Part shown: one piece after another, positions 24,645-33,308 of the stretch
Layout of the letters: each line of letters opens with the position of its first letter
How positions within the stretch are numbered: the first letter of the stretch is position 1
Origin: Nocardia abscessus
GTDB taxonomy: Bacteria; Actinomycetota; Actinomycetes; Mycobacteriales; Mycobacteriaceae
Reading direction: 5' to 3'
DNA length: 64,000 nt
NCBI RefSeq assembly: GCF_015477775.1
Contig: NZ_JADLQO010000016.1
Location: 62,001 to 126,000 of the forward strand
Program-made: the position numbers and the translations under genes
Notes under the pieces: generated by a model
The model's database searches: none
What the model was told of the DNA's origin: nothing
The model's input: the letters and a program-made list of their open reading frames with translations, nothing else

Positions 24645-26141
24645 TCACGCTGTGGCCCGGATCAGGTCCGTATCACGGTTCTCGATCTGTTCGGTGGTCT
24701 TCGGCTGGGCAGGCGGACGTACTCGGTGCAGGGCCGCGTAGCCCGCGGTCGCGAGGACCAGCGCGGCGAATATGCCGAGGTTGCTGCTGCCCAGGCTGCC
24801 GGCGCGGGCGGCTGGAGTGAACAGATATCCGAGCAGTGGGCCGACATGCGGATCGGGAGAGGTGATCAGGCCGAACCCCACGATGGTCGCGACGGTCAGG
24901 CAGCCGATCCCGGCACGATTCACCCTGCCGTAGCTGCCGACCGGGCTGAACAGGGCTGTCCGGTCGTAGCCGATATGGCGGCGCTGCCACAGGTCGACCA
25001 CGAAGATTCCGGACCACGCGGCCATCACCACCGCGGTCGTGGTCAGGAATGCCTGGAACGGGGCGAAGAAGCCCGGCGCGGCGAAGACGACATAGCCGCC
25101 AGCGATCGCGATCAGGACCGCGTCGATCAGGACGGTGTAGTGCCGGGGCATCCGCACGCCCAAGGTCTGTAGCGCGAGGCCCGAGGAGTACAGGCCGATG
25201 ATGGACCCGGACACGAAACCCACCAGCGCCAGGATCAGATACGGCACCAGGAACCAGGTGGGCAGATGGGCCGACAGGGCGCTGATCGGGTCGGTCGCGG
25301 CCACCGCCGCGACCTCGGGGTTGCCAGAGGCCAGCAATGTCCCGAAGCCCATCAACACGATGGCGGGCGCGGTGCCGCCGAAGGTGATCCATCCCACCAG
25401 TGCGCGTTTACCGGTCTCGCGCGGCAGATAACGGGTGTAGTCGGCCGCGCAGTTGACCCAGCTCAGGCCGAGCAAACTGGCGGCCAGCATGATCCCGCCC
25501 ATGAACGCGCCCGAACTGGCCTGGCCGTGCGTCGCGAACGAAATCTCGGGCAGCGTCAGCACGACATAGACCACCGACAGTGCGGTGAATACCAGGGCGA
25601 ACCACTTCTGAATCCGCAGGATCACGTGGCACCCGTAGATTCCGACCACCGTACTGGCCAGGACGACGATGCAGAGGGTGACGATCATGAAAGGCCTGGT
25701 ATCCATGTCCGGGTCGAGCCGGTGGGCCACGGTGCGGGCCGCGAGCGTCGCCAGAACCGCGGAGAAGGTCTCCCATCCGACCAACGCCAGATAGCTGATG
25801 AAGGTCGGGATCTTGTTGCCGTGGAATCCGAACGCCGCGCGGCCGGCCACCATGGTCGCCGCCCCGCCCCGCTGCCCGGCCAGTGACACCAGGCCGAGCA
25901 GCAGGAAGGACAGAACGGCGCCGGCCGCCGCCGCCAGCGCTGCCAGGTGCCAGTCGAGGCCGAGCGCCATGACATACGGACCGAACGACACCAGGAGCAC
26001 GTTGCAACTGGTGCCCGCCCACGGCCAGAACTGCTCGCGCGGACTACCTCGACGCTCCTCATCGGCGACCCATTCGGCGCCTTTTCGCTCGAAGGACCAC
26101 TTGGAAAGTTTCGCTGAAGCCATTGCCATGCCCAGATCCAT
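24645..26141 (-). CDS. NCS1-family nucleobase permease
   Basis: About 498 aa with 12 hydrophobic segments. The NCS1 features are WPWAGTSCNVLLVSFGPYVM (helix 1), VAGRAAFGFHGNKIPTFISY (helix 3 region), LGLSWVNCAADYTRYLPRE (helix 6) and VDLWQRRHIGYD near the C-terminal third. Family members import purines, cytosine, allantoin or hydantoins with a cation. The substrate is not deducible here. The start is ambiguous (ATG 26141, 26129 or 26123). It diverges from the LysR gene across about 356 bases and may be its target. Confidence 0.88.
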   Translation of the reverse strand: MDLGMAMASAKLSKWSFERKGAEWVADEERRGSPREQFWPWAGTSCNVLLVSFGPYVMALGLDWHLAALAAAAGAVLSFLLLGLVSLAGQRGGAATMVAGRAAFGFHGNKIPTFISYLALVGWETFSAVLATLAARTVAHRLDPDMDTRPFMIVTLCIVVLASTVVGIYGCHVILRIQKWFALVFTALSVVYVVLTLPEISFATHGQASSGAFMGGIMLAASLLGLSWVNCAADYTRYLPRETGKRALVGWITFGGTAPAIVLMGFGTLLASGNPEVAAVAATDPISALSAHLPTWFLVPYLILALVGFVSGSIIGLYSSGLALQTLGVRMPRHYTVLIDAVLIAIAGGYVVFAAPGFFAPFQAFLTTTAVVMAAWSGIFVVDLWQRRHIGYDRTALFSPVGSYGRVNRAGIGCLTVATIVGFGLITSPDPHVGPLLGYLFTPAARAGSLGSSNLGIFAALVLATAGYAALHRVRPPAQPKTTEQIENRDTDLIRATA

Positions 26142-26497
26142 CCGCCGAGGGCCGCGACCGGCTACGGGCACGGGCCCCGACCATTCCATCTACTTACATA
26201 TAGTGCCGTTAGACGATGGCTCATTGTATGGCGGTTGAGTGGTCAGCGGAACCATAGTTGACGGCGCAACTTGAGGCGCAACAGATTTGGCGCTCACGCG
26301 AGGTCAGTGCACGTCAACGTCCAAAGCTGTGCGTGAGTCGCGCGTAAGGTGCACCGCTGCTTCACACTCGGTGCCACGACGCAGTCAATTAGACACCTAG
26401 ACAGCGATCCGTTGTTCGTTGGCGTATGTGCCAGTGACGCGCAAATCTGGTGGTGTCGACGTTCTGCGCGCGTCGAGCGTTCTGCCAAGATGCAGAT
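26142..26497. other. Divergent promoter region between permease and LysR gene
   Basis: This 356-bp spacer has no gene. It is AT-richer than its surroundings (for example TACTTACATATAG near 26190) and contains the shared 18-bp site at its right end. It is expected to hold both divergent promoters. Confidence 0.5.
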
Positions 26498-26498
26498 A
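26481..26498. promoter_or_regulatory. Shared 18-bp site TCTGCCAAGATGCAGATA, copy 2, ending at the LysR start
   Basis: It has the same CTGC-N6-GCAG core as 24496-24513 with one A/C difference. Its last base is the A of the LysR ATG, so a bound protein would cover the translation start. There is no ribosome-binding sequence before this ATG, which may indicate a leaderless transcript. Confidence 0.6.
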
Positions 26499-27424
26499 TG
26501 AGCCCGGCTTCCGCAGGGTCTGCTCGCCGTCCCAGCGCCGATGACCTCCTCGTTCTGCTCGCGGTCGGACGGTCCGGCCGCTTCGTCACCGCGGCCGAGG
26601 AACTCGGCATCAACCACACCACGATCTCCCGCCGCATCGCCGCGCTGGAACAGACCCTCGGCGGACGGGTGCTCACCCGGGTGGCCGGTGGCTGGGAGCT
26701 GACCGATCTCGGCAGGGAGGCGCTCGCCGCGGCCGAGGCGGTGGAGTCGGCCGTGAAGTCGCTGGCCGCCGACGGGAGCGGGGACCGATCGCTGGAAGGG
26801 GTGGTCCGGATCTCGGCGACGGACGGCTTCAGCGCCTACATCGCCGCACCCGCCGCCGCGAACGTGCAGCGGCGGCATCCGAAGATCACCGTGGAGATCG
26901 TGGCGACGACACGGCGTGCCTCACAACAGCGTTCGGGACTCGACCTCGAGATCGTCGTCGGCGAGCCGCAGGTGCACCGCGCCACCGCCACGCACCTGGC
27001 CGATTACTGCCTCGGCCTCTACGGCTCCCGTGAATACCTGCGCGAACACGGCGCTCCCGGAACCATCGATGACCTGGCCGAGTATCCGCTGGTGTACTTC
27101 ATCGATTCCATGCTCCAAGTCGATGACCTCGACCTGGCCTCCAGCTTCGCCCCCGCGATGCGCGAATCCGTCACCTCCACCAATGTCTTCGTACACGTGG
27201 AGGCCACGCGCGCTTCGGCGGGTCTGGGCCTGCTGCCCTGCTTCATGGCCGACCGCCACGCGGATCTCGTTCGCGTCCTGGCCGATTCGGTCACCGTCAC
27301 CCTCGGCTATTGGCTGGTCGCCCGCACCGAAACCCTCCGCCGTCCGGAGGTCGCCGCCGTCGTCGCCGCGATCCGAGCCATGGTCGCCGAACAGCGCGAC
27401 ACCCTCCTCGGCCGCCCGGCCTGA
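26498..27424 (+). CDS. LysR-family transcriptional regulator
   Basis: A 308-aa LTTR. The winged HTH covers residues 12-75 (ADDLLVLLAVGRSGRFVTAA, then INHTTISRRIAALEQTLGGR). A substrate-binding domain with LEGVVRISATDGFSAYIAAP follows. ATG 26498 coincides with the end of the shared 18-bp site. LysR proteins commonly bind near their own start and at divergent or nearby targets. Candidates are the NCS1 permease (divergent) and the MHS transporter/3-hydroxybutyrate dehydrogenase pair, which carries the second site. Confidence 0.9.
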   Translation: MSPASAGSARRPSADDLLVLLAVGRSGRFVTAAEELGINHTTISRRIAALEQTLGGRVLTRVAGGWELTDLGREALAAAEAVESAVKSLAADGSGDRSLEGVVRISATDGFSAYIAAPAAANVQRRHPKITVEIVATTRRASQQRSGLDLEIVVGEPQVHRATATHLADYCLGLYGSREYLREHGAPGTIDDLAEYPLVYFIDSMLQVDDLDLASSFAPAMRESVTSTNVFVHVEATRASAGLGLLPCFMADRHADLVRVLADSVTVTLGYWLVARTETLRRPEVAAVVAAIRAMVAEQRDTLLGRPA

Positions 27425-27474
27425 CTTCGCGCGAACCCTCTATTCGCGCACTCGAGCAGCGGCGATATGCCGAA

Positions 27475-28779
27475 TCACGCCGCGCGGGCGAGGGCGTCGA
27501 ATCGGAGTCGGAAGTGCTCCGCGTCGTCGCCGCGCGTGCGGGCGGCGGCTACGCGAACCGGGCGCAGCTCGGCCAGCAGGCGCGGAGAGTTGACCGGGCC
27601 TTCCAGCAGGGTCAGGGCGGCGTGCGCTTCGGTGATCGCCGAAGTCGTGTCGCCGAGACCGGCGAGAGCGGCGGCGAAATAGACGCGGTACGAAGTTTCG
27701 TCGCGTGGACGCTGGGTGCCGCGTTCGCCGATCGTTTCTCGGTAGATGGACACCGCCCGGTCGTGCTGACCCAAGTAGACGCGGCCACGGGCCTCGATCG
27801 ATCTGATCTCGAATGGTGTGACGTGGTGCAGCCAGACCGGCTCGTCGACATCGTCGAGTCCTCGCTCGACCTCGCGCCAGGCCCGGGTCATCGCCTGCTC
27901 GAAGTCCTGGCGTTCCCCGATCGCCGCGTGCGCCACGGCCTCGCGGGCAGATCGCACCGCGTTCAGCCGGGCCGACGGGATTCGGCGAGCCAGATGGCTG
28001 GCGCGCTGAGCCAGCCGCACGGGTTCGCGGCTGGTCGGTCTGTCGGTGGTCAAAAACGTCAAGCTGGCGAGCGCATTGGCGAGCAATTCGTCGTTGTCGG
28101 CCTGCTCGGCCATCAGCACCGCTTCGACGTAGCACTGCCGCGCGACAGTTGCTCGCCCAGCGTCCAGGCAGAGCCAGCCGGCGCAGCGGGCAAGGCGGCT
28201 CGTTTCGGCCAACAGGCGCAGGCCGGTAGGTCGGCCGTAGCCACCGTGGTCGAGCAGGCGGCGAGCCGAACCGTATTGACGAAGCGCGAATTCGGCGATG
28301 TCCGCGCCGCCGAAGTGATTGTCGTGATTCCACATGCGCTGCGTCAGCGTCTGGAAGTAGGCGACATGACCGGACCCGACCCGGGGCGGCACAGACGGTG
28401 CAGGTGCGCTTGCGGCCACCGTGGTGATTGTTGCTGCCAGGCCGAATTGTCTGCGGTCCATGTCGTCGGCTCCTTTACCCCTGTCTTCGATGGTCCTCGG
28501 ATCAACCGGTCCCAGCAAGATTGGAAGCAAGGCCGTACGCGGCACTCCCAGCGCGTCGGCGGCTCGGACCAGTTCGCGAATGTCGAAGATGGTCCCCACT
28601 TCTCCACGTTCCACCCGGCCCGCGTGGGTGCGGTCCCAGTGCAGGAGTGCGCCGAATTCGGCTTGGGACAGGCCCATTTCTCTGCGGACGAGGGCCAGGG
28701 CTTGACCGGGCCGCCCCTCGGCGAGCAACTTGCGGAATTGCGGCGTCGTCCACACGCCGTCCATCTCGTTGTCGATCAC
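27475..28779 (-). CDS. XRE-family regulator with TPR-like C-terminal domain
   Basis: 434 aa from GTG 28779, with AGGGGG six bases upstream; an ATG at 28764 is possible. The HTH covers about residues 25-75 (ALALVRREMGLSQAEFGALL, HWDRTHAGRVERGEVGTIF). The linker DMDRRQFGLAATITTVAASA is the same type as in the regulator at 3092. The C-terminal 300 residues are helical repeats (AGWLCLDAGRATVARQCYVE, ARGRVYLGQHDRAVSIYRET). Its target is unknown. The upstream spacer 28780-29038 has no gene. Confidence 0.85.
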   Translation of the reverse strand: MIDNEMDGVWTTPQFRKLLAEGRPGQALALVRREMGLSQAEFGALLHWDRTHAGRVERGEVGTIFDIRELVRAADALGVPRTALLPILLGPVDPRTIEDRGKGADDMDRRQFGLAATITTVAASAPAPSVPPRVGSGHVAYFQTLTQRMWNHDNHFGGADIAEFALRQYGSARRLLDHGGYGRPTGLRLLAETSRLARCAGWLCLDAGRATVARQCYVEAVLMAEQADNDELLANALASLTFLTTDRPTSREPVRLAQRASHLARRIPSARLNAVRSAREAVAHAAIGERQDFEQAMTRAWREVERGLDDVDEPVWLHHVTPFEIRSIEARGRVYLGQHDRAVSIYRETIGERGTQRPRDETSYRVYFAAALAGLGDTTSAITEAHAALTLLEGPVNSPRLLAELRPVRVAAARTRGDDAEHFRLRFDALARAA

Positions 28780-29038
28780 GTTCGGCCCCCTGTCCCGAAA
28801 TCCACTGTGATGCGCGAACTTTAAGCACAAAACCGCAGGCGGGGAGGGGCAACCGCAGATATCGCACATCCGGTGTCGCGCGCTTGACAGCGTCGCGATG
28901 TCCCGCCCGTTCCTCGAGGCTCGAGGTGCGCGCGCCGCCGGGGTGATGTCGTGTCGGCAGGGCACTCCGGACGCGGTGAGCCGCGAGCGGTGGCGAAAGC
29001 CCCCGGCGGCGGGCGCACCCATCGAACGAGAGGTGATC

Positions 29039-29338
29039 ATGAAGCCGAAAGTGGTCGGGTATCTGCGCCGCGATATCTCCGGGCGTCGCGCACGCAGGCA
29101 CGAATTGGAAATCCGCGCGCTGGCGAAGGCGTCGGGTTTCGATCTGGCGCGAACGCTGGTCGCGGGCCCGACCGCCCCCGCGTCACTCGAGGCCCTGCTC
29201 GTCGTGATCGGCCGCGTCGGCGCGGTCGCGGTGATCACCCCGTCGCGGGGCCATTTGGAGGACCGCACGGACGTGATCATGTCGGTGTGCGGGCTGATCA
29301 CCCTCGATTCGAGGCACATTCCATTGCGGGGCATGTAG
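29039..29338 (+). CDS. Resolvase-like small protein (truncated serine-recombinase fold)
   Basis: 99 aa from ATG 29039 with GAGAGG upstream. It reads KVVGYLRRDISGRRARRHEL, then IRALAKASGFDLARTL and VVIGRVGAVAVITPSRGHL. This follows the N-terminal catalytic-domain layout of serine recombinases (YLR...S...L..LA...G and V.....HL) but ends at about 100 residues. It lacks the E-helix, the DNA-binding domain and the usual Arg cluster. Stand-alone proteins of this sort are common in actinobacteria and are unlikely to recombine DNA. Function unknown. Confidence 0.6.
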   Translation: MKPKVVGYLRRDISGRRARRHELEIRALAKASGFDLARTLVAGPTAPASLEALLVVIGRVGAVAVITPSRGHLEDRTDVIMSVCGLITLDSRHIPLRGM

Positions 29339-29461
29339 CCCCTCGCCGCCCATGGCCCCTCGGACCACGCATGAGTGATCGACGGGATGCCTGACGTGAT
29401 CCATGCCCACGTGAGTCGGGGGAGCTTCGATTCTCGTGACTCGCGTGGTACGTTCACTTCG

Positions 29462-29477
29462 TTGAATGATCGTTCAA
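29462..29477. promoter_or_regulatory. Operator-like palindrome before the TetR/flavoprotein pair
   Basis: TTGAATGATCGTTCAA is a near-perfect palindrome with TTGAA/TTCAA arms and a GATC centre. It lies 14 bases upstream of the TetR start. It is the expected position for autoregulation. Confidence 0.65.
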
Positions 29478-29490
29478 TCAATGGAGTGGC

Positions 29491-30090
29491 GTGGCAAGTC
29501 GACGGGAACAGGCGCAGTGGCGGCGCGAACGCTTGCTGGACGCGGCGTTGGAAGTGTTCGCCGACAAGGGGATCGACGGAGCTTCGGTCAAGGACATCGC
29601 GGCTGCCGCCGAGGTGGCGCCGGGCCTGCTGTATCACTATTTCGCCGGTAAAGAGGCGCTGGTCACCGCGTTGCTGCGGGAGCGCGGGTTCTCCCGGCAG
29701 TTGCGCGAATCGCTGGAGCGAGCGGAGGGCAGGCCGGCTACCGACGTTTTGCCTCGGGTCATGCGCGAGTTCGACGGCGTTCTTGCCGCCAACGCCAAGC
29801 TGATCAGGCTGTTCTTCGCCGCCGGGCATTCACACGAGAACGTGCGGGCGGTGCTGGCGGAATTCGTCGGGGAAGGGCAGGCCGTGATGGCCGAGTATCT
29901 GCGCTCCCGCGTGGCTGCGGGGGAGTTGCGTGACCACGACGCGCACACGACCGCGACCGCCCTGTTCGCGACTCTCGCCGTCGGCCGCAGCACCGGCATC
30001 CCGGTCGATGTCGCCGAGTTGGTCGATCTCGTGCTCCACGGACTTGTTCGAAGCGCGCCATCCGAAGAAGGAGAGATCGCCGGTGCATGA
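29491..30090 (+). CDS. TetR-family regulator
   Basis: 199 aa from GTG 29491. The HTH covers about residues 12-55 (RRERLLDAALEVFADKGIDG, then EVAPGLLYHYFAGKEALVTA). The C-terminal domain (LAANAKLIRLFFAAGHSHEN) is of the common TetR type. Its stop overlaps the start of the downstream flavoprotein gene, and a palindrome sits just before it. The two therefore form an autoregulated operon, probably induced by a substrate of the flavoprotein. Confidence 0.9.
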   Translation: MASRREQAQWRRERLLDAALEVFADKGIDGASVKDIAAAAEVAPGLLYHYFAGKEALVTALLRERGFSRQLRESLERAEGRPATDVLPRVMREFDGVLAANAKLIRLFFAAGHSHENVRAVLAEFVGEGQAVMAEYLRSRVAAGELRDHDAHTTATALFATLAVGRSTGIPVDVAELVDLVLHGLVRSAPSEEGEIAGA

Positions 30091-31282
30091 CATGAACGTG
30101 CAATGCTGCGTGGTGGGCGGCGGCCCCGCCGGAATGATGCTGGGCACGCTGCTGGCCCGGCAGGGTGTCGAGGTGATCGTGCTCGAGAAACACGCCGACT
30201 TCCTGCGCGATTTCCGGGGCGACACCATCCATCCGTCCACTCAGGAACTCATCCACGAACTCGGCTGGCTGGACGAATTCCACCGCCTCCCGCACAGCAC
30301 CATGGATCGGGTCACCGTCGCTGTGGGTGGCACGCCCGTGACGTTCGCGGATTTCCGGAAACTGCCGGTCCGCAGCCCGTACATCGCGTTCATGCCGCAA
30401 TGGGAATTCCTGAACTTCCTCGCGACCAAAGCCGCGACCTTCCCCGGCTTCCGGCTCCTACAGCGCACGGAAGCAATCGATCTGGTCATCGAGAACGATC
30501 GAGTCCTCGGTGTGCGGGCGAGCACCGACTCCGGAAGCTTCGAAATCCGCGCCGATCTCGTCGTGGCCGCTGACGGCCGCCACTCGCGTATGCGAGAAGC
30601 GGCCGGTTTGCAGGCAGCGGCGAGCTCGCCACCTATGGACGTCCTGTGGTTTCGACTGTCGCGGCGAGCGACGGACCGGGTCGAGTTCTTCCAAGGCGGT
30701 AAAGGGGCGATGGTCGCCATCGACCGCGGGGACTACTGGCAGGTGGCGTACACCATTCCCACGAACGCCTACGAAGAATTGCGCGCGCTCGGCATCGGCG
30801 AGCTACGCGACAGAATCGGCGCGCTCGCCCCCGCATTGCGGGATCGCGTCCACGAACTCGCCGATTGGGATGACGTTCATCAGCTCACGGTCCGTGTGGA
30901 CAGGCTCGACAAGTGGCATCGACCGGGCCTGCTCTGCATAGGCGATGCCGCGCACGCCATGTCACCGGCGGGCGGCGTCGGCATCAACCTGGCGATCCAG
31001 GATGCCGTCGCGGCCGCGAACATCCTCGGCCCGAAACTGCTCGCCCACAACCTGACCGACGCCGATCCGCCCCGCGTACAGGCCCGCCGCCAACTGCCCG
31101 TCAAACTGACTCAGCTGTTTCAGCTGGCCATTCTGCGCGACCTCTACCCCAAGAATCTGCACGACGACACAGCCACCCACGTCCCGCCGATCTTCCGAAT
31201 CTTCCGGCGGCTGCCCGCGTTGCGGCACGCGGTGGGCCGATTCATCGGACTCGGCGTCCGGCCGGAACACATCCGCGCCTGA
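30083..31282 (+). CDS. FAD-dependent aromatic-type monooxygenase / oxidoreductase
   Basis: 399 aa from GTG 30083, overlapping tetR by eight bases with GGAG upstream; ATG 30092 is an alternative. The Rossmann motif is CVVGGGPAGMMLGTLLARQG, the middle DG motif LVVAADGRHSRMR and the third FAD motif LCIGDAAHAMSPAGGVGINL. This is the layout of group A flavin monooxygenases, which hydroxylate aromatic or polycyclic substrates using NAD(P)H. Co-transcription with a TetR suggests a response to a xenobiotic or antibiotic, but the substrate is not evident. Confidence 0.9.
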   Translation: MHDMNVQCCVVGGGPAGMMLGTLLARQGVEVIVLEKHADFLRDFRGDTIHPSTQELIHELGWLDEFHRLPHSTMDRVTVAVGGTPVTFADFRKLPVRSPYIAFMPQWEFLNFLATKAATFPGFRLLQRTEAIDLVIENDRVLGVRASTDSGSFEIRADLVVAADGRHSRMREAAGLQAAASSPPMDVLWFRLSRRATDRVEFFQGGKGAMVAIDRGDYWQVAYTIPTNAYEELRALGIGELRDRIGALAPALRDRVHELADWDDVHQLTVRVDRLDKWHRPGLLCIGDAAHAMSPAGGVGINLAIQDAVAAANILGPKLLAHNLTDADPPRVQARRQLPVKLTQLFQLAILRDLYPKNLHDDTATHVPPIFRIFRRLPALRHAVGRFIGLGVRPEHIRA

Positions 31283-31627
31283 ACGCCGTCGCAGACGAGC
31301 GCGGGTTTCCGCTCTTCGCGATCGGAAATCGAGCCGTCGCCGCAAGAACATGCTGCGCCGGCGCGTCCGAGCGCAGTTCGAACCCCGCAAACCGACGATC
31401 TGCCGACGAAGTGTCCGATCATCTGCCGACCGATTGCCCGATGATTTGCCGATATCGTCGCCGAGGATCTGCGTCACCGGCTCCGGACGGAAACGGGGTT
31501 TCCCGCGCTGTCGATCGGTCAACAAACCATGCGGCGGACCGCCGGTCGGGGGCGCGGACGCCGACGGCGACTGCACCCATTGCCCGGCACCAGGATCGCG
31601 CCCGATCAGGGCGCAGAAGGAGGACAA
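31283..31627. other. Intergenic stretch with short degenerate repeats
   Basis: No gene was recognised. Around 31396-31455 a short motif of the form GAT-CTGCCGA or GATGATTTGCCGA recurs about three times at 22-24 base spacing. It may be a decayed repeat or a regulator-binding array upstream of the small secreted protein. Confidence 0.4.
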
Positions 31628-31900
31628 GTGCGATCCATCCGAGCCGGTCTCATCGTCGTGATGCTCGTTGCCGCCACGGTGGCCGGAGCGAGTTCGGCGC
31701 ATGCCGATGAGACCCTGCCCGGCGCACCGAAGGACGAGATCATCTCGGTGGACATCAACCTGCTGGGCTGCTCCCTCGGCGCCGGACTCGGCCTCGACCT
31801 GCTGCTGGCTCTCACCGCGGGCAACGGTTCCAGCACGACCATCGGCTCCGGCCTGGCCACCCGCCTGCGCGCCGCGGGCTGCCTGCCCTGGCAGCGCTGA
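31628..31900 (+). CDS. Small secreted protein
   Basis: 90 aa from GTG 31628 with AAGGAGG immediately upstream. A Sec signal peptide is clear: basic start, hydrophobic LIVVMLVAATVAGASS, cleavage near SAHADE. The mature part is about 65 residues, hydrophobic and Gly/Leu-rich (LGAGLGLDLLLALTAGNGSS), with two Cys (GCSLG and GCLPW) that could form a disulfide. The function is unknown. It resembles short exported hydrophobic proteins common in Nocardia. Confidence 0.75.
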   Translation: MRSIRAGLIVVMLVAATVAGASSAHADETLPGAPKDEIISVDINLLGCSLGAGLGLDLLLALTAGNGSSTTIGSGLATRLRAAGCLPWQR

Positions 31901-32011
31901 TCCACAACAGAGTTCGCCGGGATGCCACCCTGATCCGCGCACCAGACAATCCCTCCGCACGCACTGAGCGAGAAAGTCTTTGGTTTGGCCGGAGAGTCGA
32001 GAGTGCCGCGT

Positions 32012-32320
32012 ATGCAGGACTATGGGGAGGTGAGCACTCCTGCGCCCGGACCTGTCTTCGACGTGATCGCCGTGCTGAACGGCGCGGTGGACCTGCGATC
32101 CTATCCGCGCCGGAACCTGGTTCTGAGCTCGCCTCCGCGTTTGGAGTTCCGCACCATGGGAGACAACACGTCCGTGATCTTCGAGCCGGTTGTCCACCTG
32201 CTCAATGGCATCGAACTGCTCGAATCCCAGGGTTGGGAGCTGGTCAGCGTGATCGAACGGAGCGTCGACAGCGAGAGAACCAAGGAGTGCTGCCTGATGG
32301 CGTTCATGCGCCGCCCGTGA
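32012..32320 (+). CDS. Hypothetical protein, about 102 aa
   Basis: It begins MQDYGEVSTPAPGPVFDVIA; an earlier in-frame TTG at 31985 could extend it by nine residues. It contains IFEPVVHLLNGIELLESQGW and ELVSVIERSVDSERT. The GIELLESQGWELVSV pattern is like DUF4177-type small domains, recognised only loosely. No catalytic motif is evident. Confidence 0.55.
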   Translation: MQDYGEVSTPAPGPVFDVIAVLNGAVDLRSYPRRNLVLSSPPRLEFRTMGDNTSVIFEPVVHLLNGIELLESQGWELVSVIERSVDSERTKECCLMAFMRRP

Positions 32321-32410
32321 TGTAGACCGGTCTACCGGACGCCTCTGGGCCACAAGGATCTTCCGGAGCAGTGGTCTAATCGCAGACCCGGTGAACGGCC
32401 GCCGTATGGG

Positions 32411-32887
32411 TCATCCGGCCTGGGGGTGTGGGCGCACATCGATCGTGTCGCGCGCCCGTGCCCACACCTCCTGGGCGTCGAACCGGGCGGCCTTCCACGA
32501 GTCGGTGGCAAGGCCGACCCGCCCGCGCCACTTCCGCATGATGTCGGCGTGCACCGGCCAGCGCACGAACCGCCGCATGTCCTTTTCGGTCTCCCACACC
32601 GAGATCGAGCCGCCGCGTGCCTCCGACGGTCGAGCCCACAGCCACAAGCCGACCGCACCGTGCATCACGGGCCAGTTCCGGCCCAGCCGCATCCCTGTCT
32701 TGTATATCTCCTGAACGTCTTCTTCGGAGGCGGCCAGAAAGTCGGTCACGCTGACGAACACCGAACCTGCGCTGTCGTGTCGCGGCCCGGCTTGCCATGG
32801 CATGAGCACGGTGCCCTCGGAAAACGGCTGTTCACCTGCGGCACCGTGCGCGTCAGTGGGTGTGTGGTCGGCAGAATTAGTATGCAT
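32411..32887 (-). CDS. Dimeric alpha/beta-barrel (monooxygenase-like) protein
   Basis: 158 aa. The core has a DUF3291/EthD-like pattern: VFVSVTDFLAASEEDVQEIY, LWLWARPSEARGGSISVWET and MRRFVRWPVHADIMRKWRGR. These ferredoxin-like barrels include heme-degrading and antibiotic-biosynthesis monooxygenases, but no specific active site is visible. The ATG at 32887 follows a perfect inverted repeat at 32896-32913, so expression is probably tightly regulated. Confidence 0.6.
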   Translation of the reverse strand: MHTNSADHTPTDAHGAAGEQPFSEGTVLMPWQAGPRHDSAGSVFVSVTDFLAASEEDVQEIYKTGMRLGRNWPVMHGAVGLWLWARPSEARGGSISVWETEKDMRRFVRWPVHADIMRKWRGRVGLATDSWKAARFDAQEVWARARDTIDVRPHPQAG

Positions 32888-32895
32888 CTACAGAT

Positions 32896-32913
32896 GATAT
32901 GCAGACGCATATC
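32896..32913. promoter_or_regulatory. Inverted repeat GATATGC-N4-GCATATC at the start of the barrel-protein gene
   Basis: Perfect 7-bp arms with AGAC spacer lie nine bases upstream of the minus-strand start codon. The position would allow direct blocking of transcription or translation initiation. The cognate regulator is not identified. Confidence 0.6.
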
Positions 32914-33008
32914 AAATCGGCAATCGCTGGTAGCGGTTGTGACGACCGCCTGCGACGACACCCGCCTGGGACATCACATCCCGCACCTGATGACTAAGGA
33001 GTTGTGCG

Positions 33009-33300
33009 GTGGACATTGCCCGATGGGCCGTGGCCGGGTGTCGGCCGCAATGTCCGGTATGGCCAGGGTGGCGAAGTCCACCTAGTCCAGGGATCAGCTC
33101 GCCGAGGAGCTGCCATGGGTCGAAGACGTCTCGGGCGGCACACTGCGGCTCATCGGTGTCTCCGAACTGCTCGGTGCGCTCGAGCTGATCCTGCCGCGAC
33201 CACGAGTACCCCGTCCTGACCCCGATCGCGGCAGTGCCCCACAAACCGTCCTGCTCGGAAATGCGCTGCGGCCGGTAGGTGATCACCAGCGCGGCCACAC
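33009..33300 (+). pseudogene. Decayed DoxX-family membrane protein gene
   Basis: A GTG at 33009 with AAGGAG upstream starts DIARWAVAG. The frame then shifts near 33040 to SAAMSGMARVAKST, followed by an in-frame TAG at 33082. It resumes DQLAEELPWVEDVSGGTLRL, IGVSELLGALELILP, then needs another shift to give VLTPIAAV. Together these reproduce the DoxX family order (AAMSGMAK..K, LPWVEDFS, LIG..ELLGALGLILP, LTPLAA). At least two frameshifts and one stop codon make it a clear pseudogene. Confidence 0.82.
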
Positions 33301-33308
33301 AACCAACT

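Noticed and set aside
24605..24664. Short minus-strand tail reading DPGHSVKFFAAGPVAVVAE before a TAG, just after the permease
   Set aside because: It looks coding by third-position bias, but 20 residues are too few to name a family; it could be an out-of-frame accident or a gene remnant.
27475..29829. Minus-strand 784-codon frame extending the XRE regulator
   Set aside because: The extension is antisense to the resolvase-like and TetR genes; a GTG with a good ribosome-binding site at 28779 gives the normal protein.
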